Source of the DNA: Bacteriovoracaceae bacterium
Lineage (GTDB): Bacteria > Bdellovibrionota > Bacteriovoracia > Bacteriovoracales > Bacteriovoracaceae
NCBI GenBank assembly: GCA_947441615.1
Contig: CANEUH010000004.1
Span: 62,001-126,000 of the forward strand
DNA: 64,000 nt
Direction: 5' to 3'
Part shown: positions 49,894 through 59,388 of the stretch, one piece after another
Layout of the letters: each line of letters opens with the position of its first letter
Numbering within the stretch: position 1 is the first letter of the stretch
Translations under genes and position numbers: made by a program
The notes under the pieces: generated by a model
Databases searched by the model: none
Told to the model about the DNA's origin: nothing
What the model saw: only the letters and a program-made list of their open reading frames with translations

Positions 49894-50589
49894 TTATTTC
49901 TTTATGTAGAGAGCAGGATCAAGTGACCAACGATCTAATTTTAAATTATGGTCCTCAATTCTATAAGATTCTATTTTCGTATCAATCTCATTTACTCTTG
50001 CTTCGGCATTTTTAAATTCCATAAAGATATGGGCTTTATCTTCTTCAAGAGAAGAAAGTTCTTTCTGCCATTCGATCTCTAATTTCTGTCGAAGTATTTC
50101 ATAACGTTTATTAACGGCATCTACTTTTTCAACATGCCCAGTAAGTTCTTTTTGATGCCTCTCTTTTTTTACTTGCATCGCAATTCTTTTTTTCTGGAGT
50201 ATCTGAACTAACTCATTGGCCATTTTTACTGTCTGTGCTAAATCTGGGCTTTCAAAATGAAGATAAGATCCTGTTGTAAAATGAACTTTCCTGATGCAAT
50301 TTTCAAATTGATGTACTTTGATCAGAAGATAGTCATTGGTACGTCCTTCGACAAGTCCATCGCACCTTTGCTCTGGATAGCTATCGCTCCAGAATTCAAT
50401 TCTATCCTTTCGATTAAAAAATTTGATATTTGCAAAATCTGTCCTAATACGAAATAGATGGGCCGAAGGATTCATTCTCGAAATGAGTCCCGTAAAGTGA
50501 CTTCCATATTCATGCTTATCAGATTCATTCGATTGGGCATGAACAGATAAAGCATTAAAAATAATGAAAAGAATAATGAGTTTCGCCAT
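49894..50589 (-). CDS. Secreted coiled-coil protein at the head of the peptide importer operon (231 aa)
   Basis: MAKLIILFIIFNALSVHAQ is a signal peptide. Residues 25-110 look like a small beta-barrel (FTGLISRMNPSAHLFRIRTDFANIKFFNRKDRIEFW, EGRTNDYLLIKVHQF) and residues 115-215 form a long coiled coil rich in Lys, Glu and Gln. No family is recognised. It is spaced 16 bp from the binding-protein gene and should be co-transcribed with the importer. A periplasmic adaptor or scaffold role can be guessed from layout only. Confidence 0.6.
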   Translation of the reverse strand: MAKLIILFIIFNALSVHAQSNESDKHEYGSHFTGLISRMNPSAHLFRIRTDFANIKFFNRKDRIEFWSDSYPEQRCDGLVEGRTNDYLLIKVHQFENCIRKVHFTTGSYLHFESPDLAQTVKMANELVQILQKKRIAMQVKKERHQKELTGHVEKVDAVNKRYEILRQKLEIEWQKELSSLEEDKAHIFMEFKNAEARVNEIDTKIESYRIEDHNLKLDRWSLDPALYIKK

Positions 50590-50631
50590 GGATAAATTAT
50601 GCCATGGACACAGATTTTTTCGAGCCTAGAA

Positions 50632-51306
50632 TTACTCTTTTCTTAAGATAATACTTGAGCGAAACTCTTTCTCATGAAGAGGCTCTTCATATTTAAGCAC
50701 TCGCATACCCGAAAAGAGTCGTAAAAGTTCCTGCTCTTTCAGAAAATTTTCATCGTCGAGAGTATTGCGCTTTCTTTTAGACTTTTCTCTTAAGGTAAAT
50801 GCCTCATAAATAAGCACTCCTCCAGGTTTAAGCCAAGTTTTGATTTTTTCAACAAGGGACTTATCAACATAGTAGAAACAGACAATTGCATCAAATGAGT
50901 TAGGCTGAATTTTGTACTCTTCAAGCGAGGCCACAACCCCTTTAATTTTGACTCCAAATTCCTGGGCAAGAATGTACGCCTTCTTTACAGCGACAGAACT
51001 GATATCAATCCCAGTTACTTTATACCCTTTCTGGGCCAAAAAGACGGCATTTCTTCCTTCTCCCATTCCCATGTCAAGGACAGTCCCTTCAAAGGGAATG
51101 TAGTGATAGTTTTCCGCCAGAAAGCTCGCTGGAGATTTTCCAAAAATGAATGTGGGTCTAGAGTATTTTTCATCCCACTGAGTTTTTGAATCCTGCGATG
51201 TTTTAATTCCAGTTAAATGCTGAAATCGACTTCCAGAAATAGGATCTCGCGCCTGGAGTTCTAATTGAGTGAAAATGGTTATAAGAGAAATGAGTATGAA
51301 TTTCAT
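50632..51306 (-). CDS. SAM-dependent methyltransferase with a predicted signal peptide
   Basis: The 224-residue protein has a class I methyltransferase fold close to the TehB-like group: SPASFLAENYHYIPFEGTVLDMGMGEGRNAVFLAQKGYKVTGIDIS (motifs I and II), SFDAIVCFYYVD and LKPGGVLIYEAF. The N-terminus MKFILISLITIFTQLELQA is a typical secretion signal. Export of an AdoMet-dependent enzyme is odd because AdoMet is not normally found in the periplasm. The only later in-frame Met is at the VLDMG motif, so internal initiation would destroy the fold. The signal therefore looks real by sequence. Confidence 0.78.
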   Translation of the reverse strand: MKFILISLITIFTQLELQARDPISGSRFQHLTGIKTSQDSKTQWDEKYSRPTFIFGKSPASFLAENYHYIPFEGTVLDMGMGEGRNAVFLAQKGYKVTGIDISSVAVKKAYILAQEFGVKIKGVVASLEEYKIQPNSFDAIVCFYYVDKSLVEKIKTWLKPGGVLIYEAFTLREKSKRKRNTLDDENFLKEQELLRLFSGMRVLKYEEPLHEKEFRSSIILRKE

Positions 51307-51349
51307 TTTATTTAAAATACCACTATTTAATTATGCTGCAAAGCCTGCC

Positions 51350-51829
51350 TTAATTTTCCTGGGAATCTTCAACTGAATTCTCTGTAAATAAAATAGACTC
51401 CGAATTGTTTTCTAAATTTTCTTCATCCGTGATTGAAAGTGCTTCATTTTGAATCCCTAATTCAGCATCGAGGTAAAGATTCAACGTACTCAGGAGCTTT
51501 TCCATTTTTCGAATTTTTCTATCAATAAAATCTTCTACTGTGTTTGGCATGTCCTCAGTCTGAAATAGATACCAGCTCATTTCTTCTGAGTGAGTATAAT
51601 ACTGATCAAGAACTGTAATGAGATCTGAACTACAATGAGAGAGCTCATCAATCGAAGTCCCTTCGTATCTATTTTTAAAGATAGTCGGAAAATGCTCTCG
51701 GGTACGTCTTAAAGCGAAGATTTCAAGATATTCTGATTTTCGACTTTTAATTCTATCGAATAAATTATTTGCATCATTTTTCAAAAGAACCAAAATTCTT
51801 TGTGCTGACTCGGAATTTTTACTTTTCAT
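51350..51829 (-). CDS. Unknown cytoplasmic protein (159 aa), second gene of a pair
   Basis: From the ATG of MKSKNSESAQR, which overlaps the upstream stop (ATGA), the product is 159 residues, helical and acidic at its end (DEENLENNSESILFTENSVEDSQEN). There is no signal peptide and no recognised motif. The pair with 51,826-52,290 is tightly coupled. The helical middle (HSEEMSWYLFQTEDMPNTVEDFIDRKIRKMEKLLSTLNLYLDAEL) suggests a protein-interaction role. Confidence 0.6.
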   Translation of the reverse strand: MKSKNSESAQRILVLLKNDANNLFDRIKSRKSEYLEIFALRRTREHFPTIFKNRYEGTSIDELSHCSSDLITVLDQYYTHSEEMSWYLFQTEDMPNTVEDFIDRKIRKMEKLLSTLNLYLDAELGIQNEALSITDEENLENNSESILFTENSVEDSQEN

Positions 51830-52290
51830 ACAATCGCCCCAATTCCTGCCCTCTTGCCACCAGGCCATTTAAGAGTTTTCTCTGACTTAAGCTCATAATA
51901 ACGAGCTATCTTTTGACTTAAGTCACGAGCATCCAGCGGGTACTTCATAAAGAAATAATTTTTCTGCTGATTATGAGTTTTAGATTCGTTTATTTTTGAA
52001 AAACTTGAAAGATGAAAAAATGACAATCTCTTTGATTTTAAAACAAATTTTAATAGGCCTCTAATTTTTTCATTATAACATTTAAACTCTCTACTATCAG
52101 TGACTGAGCAAATGAGCATCACCTGAGATTGATCTGAACATGACATTAATTTTTGTAATTGATCTATGCGAACTGGGACCAGTACAAAATCTAATTCACT
52201 AAAAAGTTTATGGAAGGTATAAAATTTTTTAGGAAGATTTTCTTCAAAGGTTAAATAAAATATAAAAGGAGCATTTTCATTATTTTTCAT
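51826..52290 (-). CDS. Unknown protein (154 aa), first gene of a pair
   Basis: The product is 154 residues with alternating strands and helices (FIFYLTFEENLPKKFYTFHKLF, DFVLVPVRIDQLQKLMSC, QVMLICSVTDSREFKCYNEKIRGLLKFV, RLSFFHLSSF), resembling a receiver-like or Rossmann-like fold but lacking a phosphoacceptor site that I can identify. AAGGAGGCATG before the start is a strong ribosome binding site. The next gene overlaps its stop by 4 bp. It may be a pseudo-receiver domain; this is a weak inference. Confidence 0.6.
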   Translation of the reverse strand: MKNNENAPFIFYLTFEENLPKKFYTFHKLFSELDFVLVPVRIDQLQKLMSCSDQSQVMLICSVTDSREFKCYNEKIRGLLKFVLKSKRLSFFHLSSFSKINESKTHNQQKNYFFMKYPLDARDLSQKIARYYELKSEKTLKWPGGKRAGIGAIV

Positions 52291-52306
52291 GCCTCCTTTT
52301 CGGAAC

Positions 52307-53071
52307 TTATAAGAGAGACTTAAACCACTTCACTAATTTCCTGAGTAATCCAATCAGAAGGCCTAAACCAAGTGAAAAAAGCCCTTGAGCGTTCATTGAC
52401 GATGAAACCACAGAAGTTGTTCCGCAGCTCAATGGTTGATTGGAATTCTCCTGTTTTGAATACGCCAGAGGAGAAACATATCTTGTGAGTTGTCTGTACT
52501 CTGTCTGAGCGTGAGCATCAGTCATTCCATTCAGGTCATCAGAATGAAGGCCGTTGTATGGATACTGTAAACTAGGTGCCATAACGGCCAACATATTTTC
52601 AGAGTGATCTAGGCCGATTGTATGACCTAATTCATGGACCAAAGTAGTCCCAATATTCATATTATTGATACTTGAATATGGTGAGTTGAAAGCATTATGG
52701 TTTCCATTTATAACAATTTCTGATTTCGCAAAATATGGACCATTGGTATAGCGAATCGCAACGGCAAGAACCGACTGGGGATCCATCCTCGTTTCTGCGG
52801 CAAAATTAGTCGACCAACGAATAATATTACTTGTACCTGTTCCAGCTAAGTCCCAAAGACTTAACCCTGTTTGATTTTCCCACTGCCTAATGGCCGCAGT
52901 AGATAACTCATCTAACAGGGCTTTTCGAGTGGGATCTTTTTCAACGATCACAAATTTCACGGGAAGAGAAGCCCAGTAAAATCCATTTTTAAAATCCTGA
53001 GTCAGCTGATAACCCCAGGCGGAATAGCTTACCAATAAAAGTAGGAACCATTTTTTGCCCATTATTTTCAT
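52307..53071 (-). CDS. Secreted matrixin-like zinc metalloprotease with C-terminal membrane segment
   Basis: The 254-residue product has signal peptide MKIMGKKWFLLLLVSYSAWG, a metzincin domain with GTTLVHELGHTIGLDHSENMLAVMAP (HEXXHXXGXXH zinc site and the Met-turn), and a C-terminal tail with CGTTS, a hydrophobic stretch (GLFSLGLGLLIGLL) and basic end (RKLVKWFKSLL). Such a tail, with Cys plus helix plus Lys/Arg, resembles bacterial C-terminal sorting signals. It is a periplasmic or surface protease, fitting a predatory or degradative lifestyle. A small secreted gene precedes it on the same strand. Confidence 0.88.
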   Translation of the reverse strand: MKIMGKKWFLLLLVSYSAWGYQLTQDFKNGFYWASLPVKFVIVEKDPTRKALLDELSTAAIRQWENQTGLSLWDLAGTGTSNIIRWSTNFAAETRMDPQSVLAVAIRYTNGPYFAKSEIVINGNHNAFNSPYSSINNMNIGTTLVHELGHTIGLDHSENMLAVMAPSLQYPYNGLHSDDLNGMTDAHAQTEYRQLTRYVSPLAYSKQENSNQPLSCGTTSVVSSSMNAQGLFSLGLGLLIGLLRKLVKWFKSLL

Positions 53072-53089
53072 CCTGAAAAAGAGTTGGTT

Positions 53090-53398
53090 CTAAATTTCTT
53101 CCATCCAACAAAGTTTTTCACTTCGGAGTTGAACCCGATAGGCTTGATCGACTTCAACATGGAAGGGGCCATTTTGGAGAACGTCTAGTAAAACTCTTTC
53201 ATCCACATCTCCTTTCAATGTTCGTTCGTTTTCAAAAACGACTTTGTTCATTGAAAAAATATCCGATGGACCAACTGGCGCAATAATTTCCTTAACTCTC
53301 CCTTCAAATTGATCAGGGCAATCATGTGCACCTGCAACAACGGTTGCCCACGAAGGAATCGATAAAGTCATCACTAATAATGTGATTATTGATCTCAT
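53090..53398 (-). CDS. Small secreted protein next to the matrixin (102 aa)
   Basis: From the ATG of MRSIITLLVMTLSIPSWA the product is 102 residues with a clean signal peptide; a start 14 codons upstream is less likely. The mature part has two cysteines (HDCPDQFEGRVKE and EKLCWMEEI) and strand-rich sequence (FSMNKVVFENERTLKGDVDERVLLDVLQ). It lies 18 bp upstream of the matrixin gene and may be its inhibitor or chaperone, which is a guess from the pairing only. Confidence 0.6.
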   Translation of the reverse strand: MRSIITLLVMTLSIPSWATVVAGAHDCPDQFEGRVKEIIAPVGPSDIFSMNKVVFENERTLKGDVDERVLLDVLQNGPFHVEVDQAYRVQLRSEKLCWMEEI

Positions 53399-53557
53399 GC
53401 CTAACTCCTTGGCATTTTCTCCTTGGATAGCGGCCAGCATCCTACTGACCTATCCTTGCCTCCATGATTGCACGGAATATGCCAAATAGAGAGATGGGCT
53501 AAAATGTCTTAATTATTATGATGAGTGAAAGACTCGGGGACAAAAGGTAACTTCTTA

Positions 53558-53587
53558 ATAAAAAAGGGCACCACTATGGGTGCCCTT
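53558..53587 (-). terminator. Intrinsic terminator of groESL
   Basis: On the minus strand AAGGGCACC pairs with GGTGCCCTT around a short loop and a run of at least five T follows, about 30 bp downstream of the groEL stop. Confidence 0.75.
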
Positions 53588-53615
53588 ATTTGGTCTAGTT
53601 TTTAGGAGGCAAAAA

Positions 53616-55298
<1,683 letters not shown>

Positions 55299-55586
55299 TT
55301 ATTGAAAAATTCCAAGAATTTCGTCTTCTTTCATGATGATGTAGTTTTCACCACCAACCTTAACTTCTGTTCCAGAGTATTTACCGAAAAGAACTTTATC
55401 GCCTTTCTTCACATCTAGGCTTTTTACTGTTCCATCTTGAAGACGGTAGCCAGTTCCTACGGCAACAACTTCACCCTGTGCAGGTTTTTCTTTGTGGCTA
55501 TCAGGGATGATAATTCCACCAGCTGTTTTAGTTTCTTCCTCAAGTCTTTTAATAAGAACACGGTCTTGAAGTGGTTTAACTGTCAT
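55299..55586 (-). CDS. groES: Co-chaperonin GroES
   Basis: From the ATG of [15 protein letters not shown] the product is 95 residues, the normal size; AGGAGG precedes it at good distance, while the upstream ATG at 55619 lies before that site. Motifs are [22 protein letters not shown] (mobile loop and GxG region) and [32 protein letters not shown]. It caps GroEL. The mRNA leader carries a palindrome TTTTGCA-A-TGCAAAA at 55607-55621. Confidence 0.96.
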   Translation of the reverse strand: MTVKPLQDRVLIKRLEEETKTAGGIIIPDSHKEKPAQGEVVAVGTGYRLQDGTVKSLDVKKGDKVLFGKYSGTEVKVGGENYIIMKEDEILGIFQ

Positions 55587-55606
55587 AGATCCTCCATTCG
55601 ATAATA

Positions 55607-55621
55607 TTTTGCAATGCAAAA
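55607..55621. promoter_or_regulatory. Inverted repeat in the groES leader
   Basis: TTTTGCA and TGCAAAA form a perfect inverted repeat with a one-base centre, 21 bp upstream of the groES start codon. It is not the CIRCE element (TTAGCACTC-N9-GAGTGCTAA), which was not found. Confidence 0.4.
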
Positions 55622-55657
55622 AGGTTTAATAAAGTTGTCTCGATTTTGCCTCCGAGA

Positions 55658-55685
55658 AGATGGGAACGCCAGAACAAGTGTCAAG
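55658..55685 (-). promoter_or_regulatory. Sigma32-like heat-shock promoter of groESL
   Basis: On the minus strand CTTGACA (-35 like CTTGAAA) is followed after 13-14 nt by TCCCATCT (-10 like CCCCATNT), about 72 bp before the groES start. The match suggests RpoH control. The rest of the 345-bp gap up to 55,931 holds this promoter, two GTTGCAA repeats (about 55,793 and 55,814) and the FliA-type promoter of the next gene. Confidence 0.55.
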
Positions 55686-55860
55686 GTCATGTAATAAAAA
55701 TAGTAAGTGTAAAAAGGTTAACCACCTGAAAGATCTTTTATTTTGGCCTAAATGAACGCCATCCCATGGCCTATTACCTGACAAATTTTATCGTTGCAAC
55801 CCGATCTCACTGTTGCAAATTTTTCCTCTATTTTCCAATAAATATAAACAGTTAGAACCT

Positions 55861-55887
55861 TCAAGTTCCGGTGAGACACGCCGATAT
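55861..55887 (+). promoter_or_regulatory. FliA (sigma28)-type promoter
   Basis: TCAAGTTC, an 11-nt spacer and GCCGATAT closely match the sigma28 consensus TAAAGTTT-N11-GCCGATAA. It stands 45 bp before the start of the lipoprotein gene at 55,932, on its strand. Confidence 0.6.
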
Positions 55888-55931
55888 AGTTATCACTGTA
55901 TAATAAACCTAAGCATTCTCAAGGAAAGATA

Positions 55932-56435
55932 ATGCTCAATAATTTGACCCGAAAACTTTGTCCTCTTATGTACCTCGCCATCGCTACGATGGGTTGTGGG
56001 AAAAAGATAACCGAGCCAAAATCACGGCCGGCGAGCCAAACTCAAAACCAGGAACTTCCAAGCATCTATATTATTCGTCTAGATGGTTCACAAGCCTCGA
56101 GAAAAAACTTTTCTGTGCCTGGTCCTGCTCAATTCGAGATTCCCGATCGGCTGGTCGTAAGGCAAGGATCAACCATTAAAAAAGTGGTTGAAGTGGCCTA
56201 CGATGTGAATGAGTTTGATAGTGACGATTATCAGTTCAAATGCTCTTATTATTCTTCTTATAGTCAGCAGGAAATGATCCTCACTCGTTGTGTTGATTAT
56301 GATGGCAATGACTTTGGGGATCTTTCAGGTCAAAAATTCACTCTACGCTATAACGATATCATCCAGATGAGATTCACGGGCGCCCCTTCATCTGATTTAG
56401 TGGTTGAAGCCGTTTACAGCATGAAGTGGATCTAG
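55932..56435 (+). CDS. Lipoprotein of unknown function behind a FliA-type promoter (167 aa)
   Basis: The N-terminus MLNNLTRKLCPLMYLAIATMGC is a lipoprotein signal with lipobox near IATMGC; CAAGGAAAG precedes the ATG. The mature part starts with a low-complexity linker (KKITEPKSRPASQTQNQELPS) and then a beta-rich domain with two cysteines (QFKCSYYSSYS and LTRCVDYDGND) and an acidic loop (NEFDSDDYQF, DYDGNDFGD) that might bind calcium. No family is recognised. The sigma28-type promoter suggests expression with late flagellar genes, so a motility or attachment role is possible. Confidence 0.65.
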   Translation: MLNNLTRKLCPLMYLAIATMGCGKKITEPKSRPASQTQNQELPSIYIIRLDGSQASRKNFSVPGPAQFEIPDRLVVRQGSTIKKVVEVAYDVNEFDSDDYQFKCSYYSSYSQQEMILTRCVDYDGNDFGDLSGQKFTLRYNDIIQMRFTGAPSSDLVVEAVYSMKWI

Positions 56436-56464
56436 TTTTTTCAAATCGCTTGTAGGAACTTATG

Positions 56465-56700
56465 AACTGACCCATATCAATGGTGTTGAAACTTAAAATT
56501 CACCAGTAATGTCCGAGATTTAAAACTTATTTTGAGAAACTGCCCTGAACGAGGACACAAAAAACCTTTCTAATATATTTACTTGATTCATCCTGGCACT
56601 CGCTCAGAAGTGTTTACTACATTTTGCGCCAGGATGAGACTGGTGAATTTTTAAGTTCACAAATGAAACGATTTTTTAACACCATTCAACAGGGTCAGTT
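56465..56700. repeat. 236-bp imperfect inverted-repeat element
   Basis: The region has four nested pairs in order: AACTGACCC (56465) with GGGTCAGTT (56692-56700), ATGGTGTT with AACACCAT, AACTTAAAATTCACCAGT with ACTGGTGAATTTTTAAGTT, and TCATCCTGGC with GCCAGGATGA near the centre. No protein frame spans it and no target-site duplication flanks it. It fills the 313-bp convergent gap between the lipoprotein and M48 genes. It may be a mobile element remnant (MITE) or a long structured RNA. Confidence 0.65.
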
Positions 56701-56748
56701 AAAAAAACTTAAGCATTCTCTTCATTCAAAACGAATACACCAATCTTA

Positions 56749-58554
56749 TTACTTAAGATTATCAACCGAGGCCGGCATTCTCTGGGCATTGGTCTGATAG
56801 AGACGAGACACATCTTCTTTATAAGTTGAATCAAGTTTTTCAAACTGTTTCGCATTAACGAGAAGCCTGTACCCCTCAGTAAAATTCAGTTCAGCAGTTT
56901 TTCTTAAGACCAGAAAATAATCATCATTTGAAAGGCTTGACTGGTAGGTTGAGTAATACTTCTTAAGAAGATCGTAATCTTTTAATTGAGAAATATAGAT
57001 GAGAGTTTTCCCTTTATCTGCTCCCTGACTCACGAAATATTCAATCAATTCGGGGTCTTTTTTCTTTACCACATGGTACATTAGTGTTTGACCAACGAGC
57101 TGAGGACGATCATTTATTTTCAACACAAGAGTCTTGTTTTTAATAATGTCCTGGGATGAAGAATTTTGAAGGAAGGCGATATTCTCACTTCCCAATTTCA
57201 ACTCCCAAAATGCCCAAAGACTCAAAGTCATGAGACTGACAACTCCAGGAATAGAAACTCTCCAATCAAAAAAATGTGATAAGAAATTACGAATTTTTTT
57301 GGGTTTTGAAACATAGTAATTAAAAGGAAGTCCTGAGCTAATTTTATGCTCTAGGTACGAGATTCTTTTTTTGGGCTCTGGATGGGTAGAAAAAGTCTCG
57401 CTAAACCACTTACTAATTCGACCTTTCTTTTTATCGACCTTATACTTTGTCTTGAGGTACTGCGGAAGCTCCTGAGGAGAAGTTAATTTTTCAAGTGCCG
57501 ACTTAAAGGCTTCAAGATTCGCACCCATAACCATAACGGCATAGCCATCTGCTTCAAATTCATGGGATCTAATTGTATCAAACATTATTGAGTGATTAAA
57601 AAAATACCAAATCATGCAAAGTAGAGTTGTCGCAACAGCAGTGAAACTCGTATGAAGGTGGGCATCTTCTCCCCAGTAGAGAAATGAAATAGAGAAAACA
57701 CTAAATCCAATAATCAGTGTCCCAAACAGGAGTGAAACAAAATTTTTAAAAAGATCAATCACTCGTTTATGTATATGACGGTTCACGACATGTCCTAACT
57801 CGTGAGCAATAATGGCATCAAACTCTTCATGAGTTAGTGAATCTCTAAGAGACTTACCTATGAACATAGTTTGATTAGAAAAGAAAAGAAGCTTTAGACC
57901 TACCACAAACGCATTTTTAATATCGGCTTCGATCCATCTAACACGCATATTGGGCTGTTTAATTTCAAAAAGTCTTTTATTTATAATCTTTAAATACTCT
58001 GGCTCAGTTATTTCACGGTTAGGTATTAGCCTGAGCATAATAATAACTGTGCATACGATGGTTAAAACTGAAACAAAGATAATATTTAGAAAGAGTTCTA
58101 GAATCCAAATTCCACCAGAATGAGTTGAGCCATCTTCCTGGAATGCCCAGTTGATTGAAGCATAAACAAGTATTGGAAGCAGGACCAATCCAAAATTAAC
58201 TCTCAATTCTTTAATGAGATGATTTTTAAAGGACTCATATAACTCTAACTTCGTGTGTTTTTCAATATAACGAATAAAAAATTGGTACAAAAAAAAGCCC
58301 AAGAAAACTAAACATAAATAGATTGCACCAAGACCAACAATACCTAAACTAATCGCCTTTTCACTTATCAGGTGAGCAACGATAATTGAAAGAAATCCTT
58401 CAAAGATAAAAACATAGAAGTGATGACCTAAAATCATTTCTCGGTGGGAGAAGTTATTCGCCTCAATTAATGAAGATAGGAAGACCTCACGTTCTTTTCT
58501 GAACTTTCTGATATTGTAGACAATGGCGAGAAGCAGAAAAAGAGCATAGAGCAT
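56749..58554 (-). CDS. Membrane-bound M48-family metalloprotease
   Basis: The 601-residue protein has an N-terminal membrane part of about four helices (residues 1-190) and an M48 Ste24/HtpX-type domain. The domain has AIIAHELGHVVNRHIHKR as the zinc HEXXH site, two more helices, and the third ligand Glu in DTIRSHEFEADGYAVMVMGA, followed by STHPEPKKRISYL as in other M48 proteases. One further helix and a helical domain with ankyrin-like pieces (LIEYFVSQGADKGKTLIYISQLKDYDLLKKYY) follow. It is probably an inner-membrane quality-control or processing protease. Confidence 0.88.
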   Translation of the reverse strand: MLYALFLLLAIVYNIRKFRKEREVFLSSLIEANNFSHREMILGHHFYVFIFEGFLSIIVAHLISEKAISLGIVGLGAIYLCLVFLGFFLYQFFIRYIEKHTKLELYESFKNHLIKELRVNFGLVLLPILVYASINWAFQEDGSTHSGGIWILELFLNIIFVSVLTIVCTVIIMLRLIPNREITEPEYLKIINKRLFEIKQPNMRVRWIEADIKNAFVVGLKLLFFSNQTMFIGKSLRDSLTHEEFDAIIAHELGHVVNRHIHKRVIDLFKNFVSLLFGTLIIGFSVFSISFLYWGEDAHLHTSFTAVATTLLCMIWYFFNHSIMFDTIRSHEFEADGYAVMVMGANLEAFKSALEKLTSPQELPQYLKTKYKVDKKKGRISKWFSETFSTHPEPKKRISYLEHKISSGLPFNYYVSKPKKIRNFLSHFFDWRVSIPGVVSLMTLSLWAFWELKLGSENIAFLQNSSSQDIIKNKTLVLKINDRPQLVGQTLMYHVVKKKDPELIEYFVSQGADKGKTLIYISQLKDYDLLKKYYSTYQSSLSNDDYFLVLRKTAELNFTEGYRLLVNAKQFEKLDSTYKEDVSRLYQTNAQRMPASVDNLK

Positions 58555-58627
58555 TTACTTGACTCTCCATTAAACTTATCGGAATTTGATGGGATAAATA
58601 TTAAAGAAAAGAGATAGGAGACCATTT

Positions 58628-58960
58628 ATGTCAAACACCCATCTGACTCTTAAGGAATTTCACGACAGGCACCTGAAAATTGGTAAAAATGATGTCATTT
58701 TAGATGTGAGAAATCCGGATGAATTCAAAGAGTCCCATATTCAAGGGGCGCTCAATTACCCTGTTTCTGAAGTGGTTCAACATATCGAAGAACTTAAAAA
58801 ATACGACCATATCTACATCCATTGCAAAAGAGGCGGAAGAGCACAAACAGCTTTTCAAATTTTATCAGGTTCAGGATTAACAAATCTTGTTTGCATTTCA
58901 GATGCAGGAATGGATATGTGGATAACTGAGGGATTCCCAATCGTTAAAGGTTCACTTTAG
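58628..58960 (+). CDS. Single-domain rhodanese
   Basis: The 110-residue protein has DVILDVRNPDEFKESHIQGALNYP and the active-site loop HCKRGGRAQTA with the catalytic Cys, then the typical C-terminal GMDMWITEGFPIVKG. AGGAGACC precedes the ATG. Such proteins carry sulfur as a persulfide from thiosulfate or other donors in the cytoplasm. It starts divergently 73 bp upstream of the M48 gene start, and its end overlaps the next convergent gene by 4 bp. Confidence 0.9.
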   Translation: MSNTHLTLKEFHDRHLKIGKNDVILDVRNPDEFKESHIQGALNYPVSEVVQHIEELKKYDHIYIHCKRGGRAQTAFQILSGSGLTNLVCISDAGMDMWITEGFPIVKGSL

Positions 58961-59388
58961 AAACAGATTTGTTCATGGTTTATGACATGAATGACATCAG
59001 CTACATTCCCTAACGAAAAATGACCAAGCTTAGCTTTTACTCGCACCGGAAACTTAACCGTTGTTAAGCCGGTGCAGTTATAACCGAGAGTGTTTTTTTC
59101 TATTAAATTTTGAGTGTAAGCACTTAAAAGAGAACTCAAGTTTTCCATGTTCATTCGTTTATCAAGAATTTGGGAACAGGAATTACGACAACTAAGGAAG
59201 CTGGAGGAAGAATAATTATCGTATGAGTTTAGCTCAAATCTCTTAAGGGTCACGGGAGATGCTTTATGTGCACCAGTCAAAGGAGCAAAGGCTACTATTA
59301 AACAGTCACAGTTTAAGGCCATGACTGGTTTTGAAAATATTAATAATATTAGAAATTTCCAAATGCTAGTTTTCAAACAAAGAATCAC
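58957..59388 (-). CDS. Small secreted cysteine-rich protein (143 aa, unknown)
   Basis: A hydrophobic start (IWKFLILLIFSKPVMA) is a probable signal peptide with cleavage after VMA. The mature protein begins LNCDCLIVAFAPLTGAHKA and has about seven cysteines (NCDC, SCRNSC, YNC, ICF), so it should be stabilised by disulfides in the periplasm or outside. Its start overlaps the end of the preceding secreted protein gene by 23 bp, so both are probably expressed together. No family is recognised. Confidence 0.6.
   Translation of the reverse strand: MILCLKTSIWKFLILLIFSKPVMALNCDCLIVAFAPLTGAHKASPVTLKRFELNSYDNYSSSSFLSCRNSCSQILDKRMNMENLSSLLSAYTQNLIEKNTLGYNCTGLTTVKFPVRVKAKLGHFSLGNVADVIHVINHEQICF

Noticed and set aside
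55587-55931. CIRCE element for groESL
   Set aside because: No TTAGCACTC or GAGTGCTAA half-site is present; the inverted repeat seen has another sequence.
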